This document shows, piece after piece, positions 16,833 to 26,650 of a stretch of DNA of 64,000 bases. This DNA is from Streptomyces sp. NRRL S-337 (GTDB lineage: Bacteria > Actinomycetota > Actinomycetes > Streptomycetales > Streptomycetaceae): assembly GCF_000720175.1 (NCBI RefSeq), contig NZ_JOIX01000036.1:1-64000 (forward strand). Direction: 5' to 3'. The notes beneath the pieces are model-generated. The model was not told the origin of the DNA. It was given only the letters and a program-made list of their open reading frames with translations, and ran no database searches. Position numbers and translations under genes: made by a program. The stretch's first letter is position 1; each line of letters starts with the position of its first letter.

Positions 16833-18836
16833 TCAGGCTCCCTTCCCCGTCGTACGGCGTTCCGTGGGCTGGGTGACCCGGTCGAGCATCAGGCCCAGGC
16901 ACACGATGGCCACGCCCGCGACCAGGCCGAGGGCCAGGTCTCCGGTGGCCAGGCCGGTGACCACGTCGTAGCCGAGGGCACCGCCGCCGACCAGGCCGCC
17001 GATGATGACGACGGCGAGGACCAGGACCACGCCCTGGTTGACGGCGAGCAGCAGGGCCGGCCGGGCCAGCGGCAGCTGCACCTGGCGGAGCATCTGCCAG
17101 CGGGTGGCGCCCAGCGAGCGGGCCGACTCCATCGCGGCGGGGTCGACCTGGCGCAGGCCCTGGGTGGTGATGCGGATGACCGCGGGCAGCGCGTAGACGA
17201 CCGCGGCCGCGGCGGCCGGGGCGCGGCCCACGGCGAACAGGGCGACGACCGGGATCAGGTACACGAACTGCGGCATGGTCTGCATGACGTCGAGCACCGG
17301 GCGCAGGATCGCCTCGAAGCGCTTGCTGCCGGACGCCAGGATGCCGGCGCCGAAGCCCAGCACCAGCGTCACGACCAGGGCGGCGAGCACCTGGGAGAGG
17401 GTGTTCATGGACGGCTTCCACACGCCCAGCACGCCGATGGCGGCCATCGCGAGGACGGCGGTCAGGGCGGTGCGCCAGGTGCCGATGAGCCAGGCCAGCG
17501 CGGCGACGATGAGCAGCGTGCCGTACCAGGGCAGCGCGGTCAGGCCGTCGCGCAGCGGGTTGAGCACCCAGTTGGTGAAGTGCGCGGCCCAGTCGGCGGT
17601 GCCGCCGATGACCGGGACGCCGGAGTAGAGGTGGTCGACCATCCACTCCTTGAAGTCGTTCACCGGGTGGGCGATGTCCACGAACCAGGCGCCGGGCCAG
17701 ACCGCGGAGCCGGTCAGCCGGCCGGCCAGGGCCAGCAGCGCGGTGAGCGCGGTCACCCCGGTCCAGACCTGCCAGCCGCGCAGCCACGCCGGGCCGGCGG
17801 TGGTGGCGGTCGCGCCGATCCGGGCGCCGGCCGCGGCGGTGGTGCGGTCCATGACGATGGCCAGCAGCACGATCGGGATGGCGGCGGAGAGCGCGGCGCC
17901 GACGTCGACGGAGGCGAGCGCCTGGTAGACGCGGTCACCGAGGCCGGCCGCGCCGATCATCGAGGCGATCACGACCATGGACAGCGCCATCATGATCGTC
18001 TGGTTGACGCCGAGCAGCAGTTCCTTGCGGGCCAGCGGGAGGCGGGCGGTCAGCAGCCGCTGCCGTCCGGTGGCGCCGAGCGAGGAGACCGCCTCCAGTA
18101 CGCCGGGGTCGGCGCCGCGCAGTCCGAGCGCGGTCAGCCGGGCCATCGGCGGGGCGGCGTAGATGACGGTGGCCAGCAGCGCGGCCGGCACACCGATGCC
18201 GAAGATCAGCACGACGGGCAGCAGGTAGGCGAAGGCCGGCAGCACCTGCATGGTGTCGAGGACCGGGCGGAGGATCCGGAACAGCCGCTCGGAGAGGCCG
18301 GCGGCCAGTCCGAGCAGCGCGCCGACGACGACCGAGGCGGCGACCGCCACGACCATCAGCGCCAGCGTCTGCATGGTCGGGACCCACATCCCGAGCACGC
18401 CGCTGACGAGGAGGGAGACCAGCGCGGTGGCGGCGATCCGCCAGCCGGCCACCCGCCAGGCGATCAGCGTGACGCCGGCGGTCACACCGGCCCAGCCGAG
18501 GGCGAGCAGCAGCAGGTAGACCGCGCGGACGGAGATGACCACGGCGTTGGAGAGGTGGCCGAGGAAGTAGACGAACAGCCAGTGGTTGTCGCGGTTGTCG
18601 ATGATCCAGTCGCTGGTCTTCCCCAGCGGTCCGGACAGGTCGATGGTCAGCGCGGAGGGCCAGGCGGCGCCGGGCCAGGCGGCGTGCACCAGCGGGACCA
18701 GGACGGCCGCGGCGACGGCGAGCAGCAGGAGCTTGGCGAGGCCGCGGCGCTCCAGCAGGGCCTGCACCGGGCCGGCCTTGGGGGCGTCGGCGCCGAGGCC
18801 GCGCTGAACGGCGGGGGGAGCGGATGCAGTACTCAT
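16833..18836 (-). CDS. Glycine betaine ABC transporter permease, two permease domains fused
   Basis: 667 residues, about twice the length of a single ProW-type permease. Two binding-protein-dependent permease modules are seen, each ending in an EAA-type loop: LGATGRQRLLTARLPLA (about 265) and LGATRWQMLRQVQLPLA (about 590). Each module has several hydrophobic helices, so one chain probably supplies both halves of the channel. ATG 18836 overlaps the stop of a 57-codon ORF (ATGA). Works with the ATPase and binding lipoprotein of the same operon to import betaine or choline. Confidence 0.92.
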   Translation of the reverse strand: MSTASAPPAVQRGLGADAPKAGPVQALLERRGLAKLLLLAVAAAVLVPLVHAAWPGAAWPSALTIDLSGPLGKTSDWIIDNRDNHWLFVYFLGHLSNAVVISVRAVYLLLLALGWAGVTAGVTLIAWRVAGWRIAATALVSLLVSGVLGMWVPTMQTLALMVVAVAASVVVGALLGLAAGLSERLFRILRPVLDTMQVLPAFAYLLPVVLIFGIGVPAALLATVIYAAPPMARLTALGLRGADPGVLEAVSSLGATGRQRLLTARLPLARKELLLGVNQTIMMALSMVVIASMIGAAGLGDRVYQALASVDVGAALSAAIPIVLLAIVMDRTTAAAGARIGATATTAGPAWLRGWQVWTGVTALTALLALAGRLTGSAVWPGAWFVDIAHPVNDFKEWMVDHLYSGVPVIGGTADWAAHFTNWVLNPLRDGLTALPWYGTLLIVAALAWLIGTWRTALTAVLAMAAIGVLGVWKPSMNTLSQVLAALVVTLVLGFGAGILASGSKRFEAILRPVLDVMQTMPQFVYLIPVVALFAVGRAPAAAAAVVYALPAVIRITTQGLRQVDPAAMESARSLGATRWQMLRQVQLPLARPALLLAVNQGVVLVLAVVIIGGLVGGGALGYDVVTGLATGDLALGLVAGVAIVCLGLMLDRVTQPTERRTTGKGA

Positions 18837-19006
18837 GCGCGGCCCCGCTTCACGGTGCCGGTCGGCACGCCCAGGGCGGCGGCGCGCTGGGCCTCGCGCC
18901 AGCGGCGCAGCAGGGCGGCCCGCAGCCGGGAACGGGGGGAGGCGACGGGGGCTCTGGAGCCGACGGCGCGGACGGCGCCGTGGCGGGGGGTGGCGGCGTA
19001 CATCAT
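18833..19006 (-). CDS. Small basic ORF bridging the transporter ATPase and permease genes
   Basis: 57 codons. Its ATG (19006) overlaps the ATPase stop as TGATG, and its TGA overlaps the permease ATG as ATGA, so it forms an unbroken chain of translational coupling. The product is arginine/alanine-rich (for example RAALLRRWREAQRAAALG) with a net strong positive charge and no membrane segment. It may be a real microprotein, or simply a coupling ORF that carries ribosomes across the 170-base gap. No homologue is recognised. Confidence 0.45.
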   Translation of the reverse strand: MMYAATPRHGAVRAVGSRAPVASPRSRLRAALLRRWREAQRAAALGVPTGTVKRGRA

Positions 19007-20127
19007 CAGGCAGCCACCTCGCCGGGCCGGTCCTCGTCGATCCGGGCGACCACGTTGAGCAGGCAGGCGTGGTCGACGACGCCCAGGCAGCGGCCGCCGT
19101 CGACGACGCGGGCCGCGCCGCCGGAGCGGGCGACCGCCTCGATCGCGTCCGAGATCAGGGTGTCGGCGGTGAGCGCCGGGCCCTGGTCGGCCTCGCCGTC
19201 CTCGGCCGGGCGCATCGCGCGGCGGACGGTCAGCACCTGCTCGCGGGGGACGTCCCGGACGAAGTCGCGGACGTAGTCGTCGGCCGGGGAGCCGACGATC
19301 TCCTCGGGGGTGCCGAGCTGGACGATCTCGCCGTCGCGCATCAGGGCGATCCGGTCACCGATCCGCAGCGCCTCGGCGAGGTCGTGGGTGATGAAGACCA
19401 TGGTGCGGCCCTCCTCGCGGTGCAGGCGGACGACCTCTTCCTGCATGTCGCGGCGGATGAGCGGGTCGAGCGCGCTGAACGGCTCGTCGAACAGCAGGAC
19501 CTCGGGGTCGACGGCGAGTGCGCGGGCGAGCCCGACGCGCTGCTGCTGACCGCCGGAGAGCTGGCCGGGACGGCGCTTCTCCAGACCGGTCAGGCCCACC
19601 TTGTCGACCATCTCGTTGGCCTTCTCGCGCCGTTCGGCCTTGCCGACACCCTGGATCTCCAGGCCGTAGGCGACGTTGTCGACGACGGAGCGGTGCGGCA
19701 GCAGGCCGAAGTGCTGGAAGACCATGGCGGCGCGGCGGCGGCGCAGTTCGCGCAGCGCGGTGCGGTCCATGGCGCGGACGTCCTCGCCGTCCATCTCCAG
19801 GTCGCCGCTGGTCGGTTCGATCAGCCGGGTCAGGCACCGGACGAGGGTGGACTTGCCGGAGCCGGACAGGCCCATGACGACGAAGACCTCGCCCTTGTGG
19901 ACGTCGAAGGAGACGTCGCGGACGGCGGCGGTGCAGCCGGTCTGCTCGCGCAGTTCCGTCACGCTCAGTCCGGCGACCGAGGCGTCGTCGGGAATCTTGT
20001 CGGCCTTCGGGCCGAAGACCTTCCACAGATGGCGGACGGAGAAGACGACCTCACGGCCGTCCTCGGCTGCGTCGGTGGCTGTGCGGGCAGCGGGTATCTC
20101 GGATGCGCCGGCGGCGGTGGTAGCCAT
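19006..20127 (-). CDS. Glycine betaine/choline ABC transporter ATP-binding protein (ProV/OpuAA type)
   Basis: 373 residues. Walker [10 protein letters not shown] (about 88), Q-loop FQHFGLL, signature LSGGQQQR, Walker [14 protein letters not shown] and switch His in ITHD. The segment [19 protein letters not shown] before Walker A is typical of the QAT (quaternary amine) family. The C-terminal 110 residues resemble the regulatory CBS-type tail of OpuAA ([19 protein letters not shown]), probably one degenerate CBS pair sensing ionic strength. ATG 20127 overlaps the betA stop by one base (TGATG). Confidence 0.93.
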   Translation of the reverse strand: MATTAAGASEIPAARTATDAAEDGREVVFSVRHLWKVFGPKADKIPDDASVAGLSVTELREQTGCTAAVRDVSFDVHKGEVFVVMGLSGSGKSTLVRCLTRLIEPTSGDLEMDGEDVRAMDRTALRELRRRRAAMVFQHFGLLPHRSVVDNVAYGLEIQGVGKAERREKANEMVDKVGLTGLEKRRPGQLSGGQQQRVGLARALAVDPEVLLFDEPFSALDPLIRRDMQEEVVRLHREEGRTMVFITHDLAEALRIGDRIALMRDGEIVQLGTPEEIVGSPADDYVRDFVRDVPREQVLTVRRAMRPAEDGEADQGPALTADTLISDAIEAVARSGGAARVVDGGRCLGVVDHACLLNVVARIDEDRPGEVAA

Positions 20128-21668
20128 CACGCATCACCTCCCTCGGTAGGAATCTTCTGGAGCAGTTCGGCGCACTTCTCCCCCACCATGAGCACGCCCA
20201 GCATCGGGTTGACGGCCGGCATCGTCGGGAAGACCGAGGCGTCGGCGATCCGGATGCCGTGCAGGCCGCGGATCTTCAACTCCGGGTCGACGACGGCGAG
20301 TTCATCGTTGGCGGCGCCCATCTTGCAGGTGCCGGCGGGGTGGTAGACGGTGTGCGCGGCCTTGCGCACCAGTTCGCTGATCTCCGCGTCGTCGGTCACG
20401 TCCGGACCGGGGAAGACCTCGCGCTTGAGCCACTTCTTGAACGGCTCGGCCTGGGCGATCTTGCGGGCCAGCTTGATCCCGTCGACGAGCGTCTGCCCGT
20501 CGTAGTCGTGCTCGTCCTCGAAGTACTTGAAGTCGAGGGCGGGCTTGACCTCGGGGTCCGCGGAGGTGAGGTACAGGCGGCCGCGGGAGCGGGACTTGGG
20601 GATGTTCGGGGTCATCGAGACGCCGTGTTCGGGGCGCTCGTAGCCCAGCCGCTCGGGGTTGTCGGTGAACGGGATCTGGTAGAAGTGGAACATCAGGTCG
20701 GGGCCCTTGTGCTCCGGGTCCCGCTTGACGAACAGACCCGCGTCCGAGTCCATCGCGGAGTTGCCCGGGATCGGCCCGTTGGTCTCCCAGACGATCACCG
20801 ACTCGGGGTGGTCGATCAGGTTCTCGCCGACGCCCGGCAGGTCGTGCACGACGGGGATGCCGAGCGCCTCCAGGTCCTTCTTCGGCCCGATGCCGGAGTG
20901 CATCAGCAGCCGCGGGGTGTCGACGGCGCCGGCGCACACCAGCACCTCGCGGGCGGCCTCGACGTAGACCTCCGCGCCGTCCTTCGTGCGGACGTGGACG
21001 CCCTTGGCGGTGGTGCCGTCCAGTTCCAGCTTGTGCGCCCAGGTCTCCAGCATCAGCGTGAGGTTCGGCCGGTCGCCGGCCTCCATGTGCGGGTGCAGAT
21101 AGGCGACCGAGGCGGACGACCGCTTGTTGTTCTCGGGGTGGTAGGAGAGGTCGAAGAAGCCGACGCCCTCGTCGAACGGCTTGTCGTTGAACCCGACGAC
21201 CTCCGGCACGCCGAGGGCGCTCTTGGTCGCCTCGATCCAGTCGGTGGCGATCTGGTTCTGGTCCTTCTTCGCCACCCGCACGATGTTGTTGCGGAGCTTG
21301 CCGAAGTAGGGGTCCATCTCCTTCGCGCCCCATCCGGTGGCGCCGGCCGCCTCCCACTCGTCCCAGTCGGACGGCAGCGGCTTGAAGGAGATCAGGGTGT
21401 TGTGCGACGAGCAGCCGCCGAGGACCTTGGCCCGGCTGTGCAGGATGTGCGAGTTGCCGCGGGGCTGCTCGGTGGTCGTGTACTCGTAGTCCAGCTCGCC
21501 GCCGAGGAGGCCGAGCCACTTGCGCAGCGTCAGCACGTCCTCGCGGTCGATGTCGGACGGGCCGCCCTCGATGACGGCGACGGTGACGTCCGGGTCCTCG
21601 GTGAGGCGGGAGGCGATGACGGAGCCGGCGGTACCACCGCCGACCACGACATAGTCGTACACGGGCAT
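20127..21668 (-). CDS. betA: Choline dehydrogenase-type GMC oxidoreductase
   Basis: 513 residues from ATG 21668, chosen for the AAGGAG 9 bases upstream. N-terminal FAD-binding [19 protein letters not shown] signature [14 protein letters not shown], and C-terminal catalytic region with HPAGTCKMG and [16 protein letters not shown]. Oxidises choline to betaine aldehyde with FAD as cofactor. It sits directly downstream of an aldehyde dehydrogenase and is coupled to the QAT importer ATPase, which supports choline as the substrate over other alcohols. Confidence 0.9.
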   Translation of the reverse strand: MPVYDYVVVGGGTAGSVIASRLTEDPDVTVAVIEGGPSDIDREDVLTLRKWLGLLGGELDYEYTTTEQPRGNSHILHSRAKVLGGCSSHNTLISFKPLPSDWDEWEAAGATGWGAKEMDPYFGKLRNNIVRVAKKDQNQIATDWIEATKSALGVPEVVGFNDKPFDEGVGFFDLSYHPENNKRSSASVAYLHPHMEAGDRPNLTLMLETWAHKLELDGTTAKGVHVRTKDGAEVYVEAAREVLVCAGAVDTPRLLMHSGIGPKKDLEALGIPVVHDLPGVGENLIDHPESVIVWETNGPIPGNSAMDSDAGLFVKRDPEHKGPDLMFHFYQIPFTDNPERLGYERPEHGVSMTPNIPKSRSRGRLYLTSADPEVKPALDFKYFEDEHDYDGQTLVDGIKLARKIAQAEPFKKWLKREVFPGPDVTDDAEISELVRKAAHTVYHPAGTCKMGAANDELAVVDPELKIRGLHGIRIADASVFPTMPAVNPMLGVLMVGEKCAELLQKIPTEGGDA

Positions 21669-21752
21669 GGAGGGTGCTCCTTCTTGCAAAGACCTTGGGG
21701 GGTGCGGGGGTTGGGGGATCGGGGCGGGCGGCCGCTGGTCAGCGGCGGTCGC

Positions 21753-23261
21753 TCAGCCCGCGAACCACCGCACCGGCGCAGGCCGGAGGTTCTCGTAAAT
21801 GTGCTTGCTCTCGCGGTACTCGTCCAGACCCGTGGGGCCGAGTTCCCGGCCGATGCCGGACTTGCCGAAGCCGCCCCACTCCGCCTGCGGGAGGTAGGGG
21901 TGGTAGTCGTTGATCCAGACGGTGCCGTGCCGCAGCCGCGCGGCGACCCGGCGGGCGCGCGCGGTGTCGGCGGAGAAGACCGCGCCGGCCAGCCCGTACT
22001 CGGTGTCGTTGGCGAGCGCGACGGCCTCGTCCTCGGTGGTGAAGGTCTCCACCGTCAGGATCGGCCCGAAGGTCTCCTCGCGGACGACCTTCATCTCGCG
22101 GTGGCAGCCGTCCAGCACGGTCGGCGCGTAGAAGTAGCCGGTGGCCGGACGGACCGCGGACGGCTCGGGCCGGGCCCCGCCGCACCGCAGCTGGGCACCC
22201 TCGGCCAGCGCGGAGGCGACGTACGCCTCGACCTTGTCGAGCTGCTGCTGGGAGACGAGCGGGCCGCACTCGACGCCGTCCTCGGTGCCCCGGCCGAGCT
22301 TGATCTTCTCGGCGCGGCGGGCGAGTTCGGCGACGAAGCGGTCGCGCACCGACTCCTCGATGATCAGCCGGGCACCTGCGGAGCAGACCTGGCCGCTGTG
22401 GATGAACGCGGCGTTGAGCGCCTGGTCGACGGCGGTGTCGAAGCCCTCGTCCGTGGCGCAGGCGTCGGCGAAGACCACGTTGGGGTTCTTGCCGCCGAGC
22501 TCCAGCGCGATCTTCTTGGCGCCGGACACCGCGGCCGCACCGGCCTTCGTGCCGCTGACCAGGCCACCGGTGAAGGAGAACAGGTCGACGTCCGGGTGCT
22601 CGGCCAGCCGCTGGCCGACCGGAAGGCCCGCGCCGGTGACGATGTTGGCGACCCCGGCCGGCAGCCCGGCCTCGACCAGCAGCTTGACCAGGTGCACGGT
22701 CGACAGCGGGGTGACCTCGCTGGGCTTGATCACAAAAGTGTTGCCGGCCGCGAGGGCCGGCGCGATCTTCCAACTGGCCTGCAGCAGCGGGTAGTTCCAG
22801 GGCGTGATCAGCGCACAGACGCCGACCGGCTCGTGCACGACCACGCTGTGCACCTCGGCCGAACCGGCGTCGACGACCCGGCCGCCGCTCTCGTTCATCA
22901 CCACGTCGGCGAAGTACCGGAAGGCGTTGGTGACGTCGTCGACGTCGACCCGGCCCTCCTCCAGGGTCTTGCCGGTGTCCCGGCTCTCGATGAGCGCAAT
23001 CTCCTCGCGGTCGCGCTGCAGCAGGTCGGCGACCCGGCGCAGCAGCGCCGAACGCTCGGCGACCGGCGTACGGGGCCAGGCACCCGCGCCGCCGTCGAAG
23101 GCCCGGGCGGCGGCCGCGACCGCGGCGTCCGCGTCCTCGGCACCGCCCTCGGCCACCACCTGGAGGGTCGTCGCGTCGGCGGGGTCGAGGACCTCGCGGG
23201 TGGCCCCGGACGCGGCGGCCCGCCACACCCCGTCTACGTGAATGGTCTCGCTTGCCGACAC
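21753..23261 (-). CDS. betB: Betaine-aldehyde dehydrogenase
   Basis: 502 residues from GTG 23261; an upstream in-frame start at 23306 lacks a better ribosome site. NAD-dependent aldehyde dehydrogenase: oxyanion/Asn region ITPWNYPLLQASWKIAPALA, catalytic Glu in LELGGKNPNVVFADA and catalytic Cys in HSGQVCSAGARL. Converts betaine aldehyde to glycine betaine. First gene of the bet/transport operon, so choline uptake, oxidation and betaine import are co-expressed. No betI-like regulator gene is next to it; a palindrome lies upstream. Confidence 0.92.
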   Translation of the reverse strand: MSASETIHVDGVWRAAASGATREVLDPADATTLQVVAEGGAEDADAAVAAAARAFDGGAGAWPRTPVAERSALLRRVADLLQRDREEIALIESRDTGKTLEEGRVDVDDVTNAFRYFADVVMNESGGRVVDAGSAEVHSVVVHEPVGVCALITPWNYPLLQASWKIAPALAAGNTFVIKPSEVTPLSTVHLVKLLVEAGLPAGVANIVTGAGLPVGQRLAEHPDVDLFSFTGGLVSGTKAGAAAVSGAKKIALELGGKNPNVVFADACATDEGFDTAVDQALNAAFIHSGQVCSAGARLIIEESVRDRFVAELARRAEKIKLGRGTEDGVECGPLVSQQQLDKVEAYVASALAEGAQLRCGGARPEPSAVRPATGYFYAPTVLDGCHREMKVVREETFGPILTVETFTTEDEAVALANDTEYGLAGAVFSADTARARRVAARLRHGTVWINDYHPYLPQAEWGGFGKSGIGRELGPTGLDEYRESKHIYENLRPAPVRWFAG

Positions 23262-23375
23262 GATTTCTTCTGCCTTCCGGTTTCCGGTCTGTTCCCACTG
23301 GTGCAACCACTGGCGTCACCAGCAACGGGGACCCCTCCCCGGAAGCGCCCGACCTATGCCCAAACATTCATGGAA

Positions 23376-23391
23376 AGTGAGCCGACTCACT
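23376..23391. promoter_or_regulatory. Candidate operator upstream of betB
   Basis: AGTGAG-CCGA-CTCACT, a perfect 6-bp inverted repeat, 115 bases before the betB start and in the 284-base gap to the divergent lipoprotein gene. Size and symmetry fit a TetR- or GntR-type repressor site. Confidence 0.4.
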
Positions 23392-23545
23392 CGGTGTGCA
23401 GCGGAATGTCCTAGAACGTACCCTGAATAGCCGTATGTCCAAGCGGGGAGATCACGCCGCACGACCCGCCGGCAGCGGGTGGCCCGTGCGGCCGTCCCTC
23501 ACACCGCCCCTCCGCCCTCCGCCCCCTCCGCCCGGAGGTATCGAG

Positions 23546-24346
23546 ATGACCACCAGACGGCGTGCCGTCACCGCCACCGCCCTGGGCTGCGGAGCGGCCC
23601 TGCTCGCCGGGGCCGCCTGTACGGCCGCCGCGGCGGCCGGCGATCCCGACGGCGAGGGCGACCTCGCGGGAAAATCGGCCCAGCAGATCTCCGACGAGGC
23701 CCTGCACCAGCTCGTCTCCGCGAAATCCCTGCGACTGCGCACCGAGACCACCGCCGATCCCACCAAGCTCGACATCACCCTGGACAAGGCCGGCAACTGC
23801 GCCGGCGCGATCAGCAAGGGCGACCTCGGCCGCGTGGAGATCATCAAGCGCGGCAACCAGGTGTGGATGAAGCCGGACGCCGCGTTCTGGAAGAGCCAGC
23901 TGCCCGGCGAGGAGGGTGCCCGGGCGGCCGCCAAGTACCGCGACACCTTCCTGCACGGCACCGCCGACCACGACGCCTTCCTGCAGAACCTCGCCACGGC
24001 CTGCGATCTCACCGCCTTCCAGAAGTCCGCCGCCAGCCCCGGCGAGCCGCCCCCCTCCGGCGAGCCCACCCCCACCGCCAAGCTCACCAAGGGCCGCCCC
24101 ACGACCCACGAGGGCGCCCCCGTCCTCCCCGTCGTCAAACACACCGACGGCGTCACCGAGACCCTCTACGTGGCCATCAAGGGCACCCACTACCCCCTCA
24201 AGCTCACCGCCCAGGCCGACGACCAGACGGGCACCGTCCTCCTGAGCAACTACGGCAAGCCCGTGCCCGACAAGACCCCCGCCCCGGGCGACACGGTCGA
24301 CATCTCGGCACTGGAGGACCTGCTGCAGGGGACGCACACCGCATGA
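23546..24346 (+). CDS. Lipoprotein, LppX/LprG-like fold possible
   Basis: 266 residues from ATG 23546 with GGAGG 8 bases upstream. Signal peptide with a lipobox-type cysteine (LLAGAACT, about residue 25). The mature region begins with QISDEALHQLVSAKSLRLRT, then KLDITLDKAGNCAGAI and NQVWMKPDAAFWKSQLPGE. This is the beta-sheet pattern of actinobacterial LppX/LprAFG-like lipoproteins, which bind lipids or glycolipids. Family assignment is by pattern only. Divergent from betB; no operon partner. Confidence 0.75.
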   Translation: MTTRRRAVTATALGCGAALLAGAACTAAAAAGDPDGEGDLAGKSAQQISDEALHQLVSAKSLRLRTETTADPTKLDITLDKAGNCAGAISKGDLGRVEIIKRGNQVWMKPDAAFWKSQLPGEEGARAAAKYRDTFLHGTADHDAFLQNLATACDLTAFQKSAASPGEPPPSGEPTPTAKLTKGRPTTHEGAPVLPVVKHTDGVTETLYVAIKGTHYPLKLTAQADDQTGTVLLSNYGKPVPDKTPAPGDTVDISALEDLLQGTHTA

Positions 24347-24459
24347 GGGGCATGAAGGGCACGAGTGGCATATGCCGCTACAGCGCGTAACCGACTCCGG
24401 TCCCTATCGTTGAACCGTGCGGCTGCCCGTACGACGTGGCAGCGGGGAGGAGCGGCACG

Positions 24460-25098
24460 ATGACCATCAGCCTTGAGCGGACCGAAGCGATCGCGACCGA
24501 CGGGATGGAGATGGCAGAGCAAGAAGAGCCGACCTTGGACGAGCTGTTCGAGCGGCTGGAGAACTCCGTCCCCGAGGGCTACAAGTTCGAGATCGTCGGG
24601 GGAACCATCATCATGTCGCCGCAGCGTGCCGCCCACTGGGAAACCATCGCCGACATCTACGAACAGCTGCGCACCCGCTATCCGAGGAAGCGCGTGATGT
24701 CCGACGTGCGCGTCGACTTCCCGGGCAAGCTGAACGGGTTCGCCTCCGACGTGCTCGCGATCGCCGAGGGCTCGGCCAAGGACGCGAACGACCGCTGGCA
24801 CTACCAGGACATCGAGTTCGTCGCCGAGGTCGTTTCCGCGAGTACCGCGGGGAACGACTACGGCGCGAAGAAGAAGGCGTACGCCGAGGCCGGCATCCCG
24901 GTCTATGTGATCGCCGACCCCTACATCGGTCTCTGCCGCGTCTTCACCCAGCCGCAGAACGGCGAATACAAGGGTGACCTCACGGTGCCGTACGGCGAGC
25001 CGATCGACCTCACCGGCACGGTCGTGGACCTCACCCTCACCACCGACGAATTCCCCCGCCAGGGATCCGCGGCGCGCGAGACGTCGCCGGCGGAGTGA
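24460..25098 (+). CDS. Uma2-family (PD-(D/E)XK) putative endonuclease
   Basis: 212 residues from ATG 24460. Uma2 (DUF820) pattern: ...GYKFEIVGGTIIMSP, DVRVDFP, SDVLAIAEGS, the Glu of FVAEVVSAS and the Lys of KKKAYAEAGIPVYVIADP, which together give the PD-(D/E)XK core. Streptomyces carry many copies; their biological role is unclear, and they are often thought of as transposon-derived or defence-associated nucleases. Followed closely by a small DUF5988-like gene. Confidence 0.88.
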   Translation: MTISLERTEAIATDGMEMAEQEEPTLDELFERLENSVPEGYKFEIVGGTIIMSPQRAAHWETIADIYEQLRTRYPRKRVMSDVRVDFPGKLNGFASDVLAIAEGSAKDANDRWHYQDIEFVAEVVSASTAGNDYGAKKKAYAEAGIPVYVIADPYIGLCRVFTQPQNGEYKGDLTVPYGEPIDLTGTVVDLTLTTDEFPRQGSAARETSPAE

Positions 25099-25108
25099 GA
25101 ATGCAGGC

Positions 25109-25318
25109 ATGGCGCAGACAGCGGTGAAAGCAGTGCTTGAGGGTGGTCCCGCGGAGCTGCCCGAGCGGATCGTGCCGGTCGATCCGCCCGGGGGCGAGCT
25201 GAAGATCCGCTTCCGCGGCGGCTACGAACACTTCCGGCCCACCACCCGCCAGCAGCACACCTCCGAGGGCGCGCTGCCGGTGTACGAGTGGTGGGAGCGC
25301 ACCGAGATCGCCGAGTAG
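25109..25318 (+). CDS. Small protein, DUF5988-like
   Basis: 69 residues from ATG 25109, 10 bases after the Uma2-like gene. Pattern AVLEGGPAELPERIVPVDPP, then KIRFRGGYEHF and a C-terminal YEWWERTEIAE, which I recall from the Streptomyces small-protein family DUF5988. Acidic, no signal peptide or membrane segment. Likely co-transcribed with the Uma2-like gene; function unknown. Confidence 0.7.
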   Translation: MAQTAVKAVLEGGPAELPERIVPVDPPGGELKIRFRGGYEHFRPTTRQQHTSEGALPVYEWWERTEIAE

Positions 25319-25352
25319 GCAGGCCGGGCGAGCAGGCGGGGCGGGCGCGCCG

Positions 25353-26273
25353 TCAGCCTTCCGGGGCGAACGCCTGGAGGGCGATGCGCTGGGTCTCCTG
25401 CTGGAGCGGCCAGTCGGCCTCGGTGCCCAGGACGAGGACCGCGAACTGCCGGCCGTCGTCGGTGGTGAAGGCACAGTCGACGACCTTGACGCGGGTACCG
25501 AGCCGTTCGCTGTCATAGGCGTAGACCAGCTGCGCGGCGTCCGTGCCGGGCGCCCGGCCCTCGAAGTCGCCGAGGCTGATCTCCTCGTAGCCGGGGTTGC
25601 CGGCCAGCCCCTTCGACGCCTGTTCCAGTGCCGCGCGCGGACCGATGTCCGGTTCGGTGATCTCGAAGATCTGCATCAGTCCGCGGTCGTCCGGCGCGGT
25701 GTAGAACACCCCCGTCTTGCGCTCGCTGCGCTGCCAGCCGTCCGGCACCGCCGTGGTGAACCCCTTGTCGTCGTGGACCAGGCGGTAGCCGGCGGGCACG
25801 GAGGGGGAGGAGGCCGCGTCCGTGGGCGGCGTGCTGTCGGTGCTGGGCGGGGTGGTGGCGGTAGCGGTAGCGGTGGGGGTGTGCGGGGCGGAGGCCCGGG
25901 TGCGGGCGGCGGGCGGCGCGTCGCCGTCACGGCCCCACAGCAGATAGGCGCCACCGGCCCCGGCACCGATCACCGCCACGGCCACCCCGGCGATCAGGGC
26001 GGTGGTGCGGCGGCGAGGCCCGGGGCCAGGGCCGGGACCGGGAGCGGGTACGTCCCCCGGACGGAAACCGGGGTCGGGACCGGGAGCGGGTACGTCCCCC
26101 GGCCGGGCCCCGGGATCGGGTAACCACCCGGAAGGCGGCTGCGGTGGTGTGCCCACGCTCGGGGCGAAGTCCGGCCGGGGCGGCATCGGGCCGCTGTACG
26201 GGGCGGGCGTGGGCCTGCCGTCCTCCCAGCTCTGGGTCTCGTCGTTCCAGCGGGCCGGCCCGCTGCGTTGCAT
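25353..26273 (-). CDS. Single-pass membrane protein with Pro/Gly-rich N-terminus
   Basis: 306 residues. A cytoplasmic N-terminus of about 90 residues carries a duplicated PGDVPAPGPDPG-type repeat, then one membrane helix (TALIAGVAVAVIGAGAGGAY, about 91-113), a T/P-rich linker, and an outer domain of about 140 residues (YRLVHDDKGFTTAVPDGWQR onward) of the type seen after Ser/Thr kinase-like tails. Ends with a conserved hydrophobic segment. Lies 2 bases after the gene for the short amyloid-motif protein, so it is likely in the same operon. Confidence 0.75.
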   Translation of the reverse strand: MQRSGPARWNDETQSWEDGRPTPAPYSGPMPPRPDFAPSVGTPPQPPSGWLPDPGARPGDVPAPGPDPGFRPGDVPAPGPGPGPGPRRRTTALIAGVAVAVIGAGAGGAYLLWGRDGDAPPAARTRASAPHTPTATATATTPPSTDSTPPTDAASSPSVPAGYRLVHDDKGFTTAVPDGWQRSERKTGVFYTAPDDRGLMQIFEITEPDIGPRAALEQASKGLAGNPGYEEISLGDFEGRAPGTDAAQLVYAYDSERLGTRVKVVDCAFTTDDGRQFAVLVLGTEADWPLQQETQRIALQAFAPEG

Positions 26274-26275
26274 CG

Positions 26276-26650
26276 TCAGCCTCCCACCAGGGCCGCGACC
26301 GCCTGGGTCACCGCGGCCCCGGACGCCAGCAGCCCGACCACCGCGCCGGCATCGGTCAGCGCCGCACGCAGCCGGGCCAGCCGCCCGGGCCCGGCCGCCC
26401 CGGTGTCGGCGATCTCCTCCTCGGTCCCGGCGAGTTCCGTATCCAGGGCGGTCACCTCGGAACTCTGTACCACCCGGGCCAGATCGCCCCGCAACTCCCT
26501 TACTGCACGCAGGAGTTCCTCCTGCGCCGGATCGGCGGCCGGGGCGCCCCCGCCTTCGTTCTGCGTCACGGTGTTGTGGTCGCCGATGGCGAAGGCGCCC
26601 CGGACGCTGCCGATGTGGATGCCGTTGCCGCGCGCGTCAGCCGTTGCCAC
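26276..26650 (-). CDS. Short protein with N-terminal RHIM-like motif and helical C-terminus
   Basis: 124 residues from GTG 26650, chosen because AAGGAAG lies just upstream within the preceding gene (14-base overlap). Residues about 10-30 (IHIGSVRGAFAIGDHNTVTQ) match, residue for residue in pattern, the C-terminal tail of the upstream membrane protein. The IGDHNTVTQN core resembles RHIM-like bacterial amyloid signalling sequences. A long helix follows (about 45-90), then a hydrophobic end (AVVGLLASGAAVTQAVAALV) that could insert into membrane. Role is inferred: possibly an effector or adaptor recruited by the neighbour. Confidence 0.65.
   Translation of the reverse strand: MATADARGNGIHIGSVRGAFAIGDHNTVTQNEGGGAPAADPAQEELLRAVRELRGDLARVVQSSEVTALDTELAGTEEEIADTGAAGPGRLARLRAALTDAGAVVGLLASGAAVTQAVAALVGG

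Noticed and set aside
20259..23414. A 1,051-codon open frame on the + strand
   Set aside because: Antisense to betA and betB, whose motifs are clear on the minus strand; no ribosome site.
23396..23545. Upstream extension of the lipoprotein gene from 23396
   Set aside because: The ATG at 23546 has a good ribosome site and is followed directly by the signal peptide; the extension would bury it.
24460..25318. Uma2-like gene plus small gene as a toxin-antitoxin pair
   Set aside because: Spacing fits an operon, but Uma2-like genes are very common in Streptomyces and the small partner has no antitoxin DNA-binding motif.
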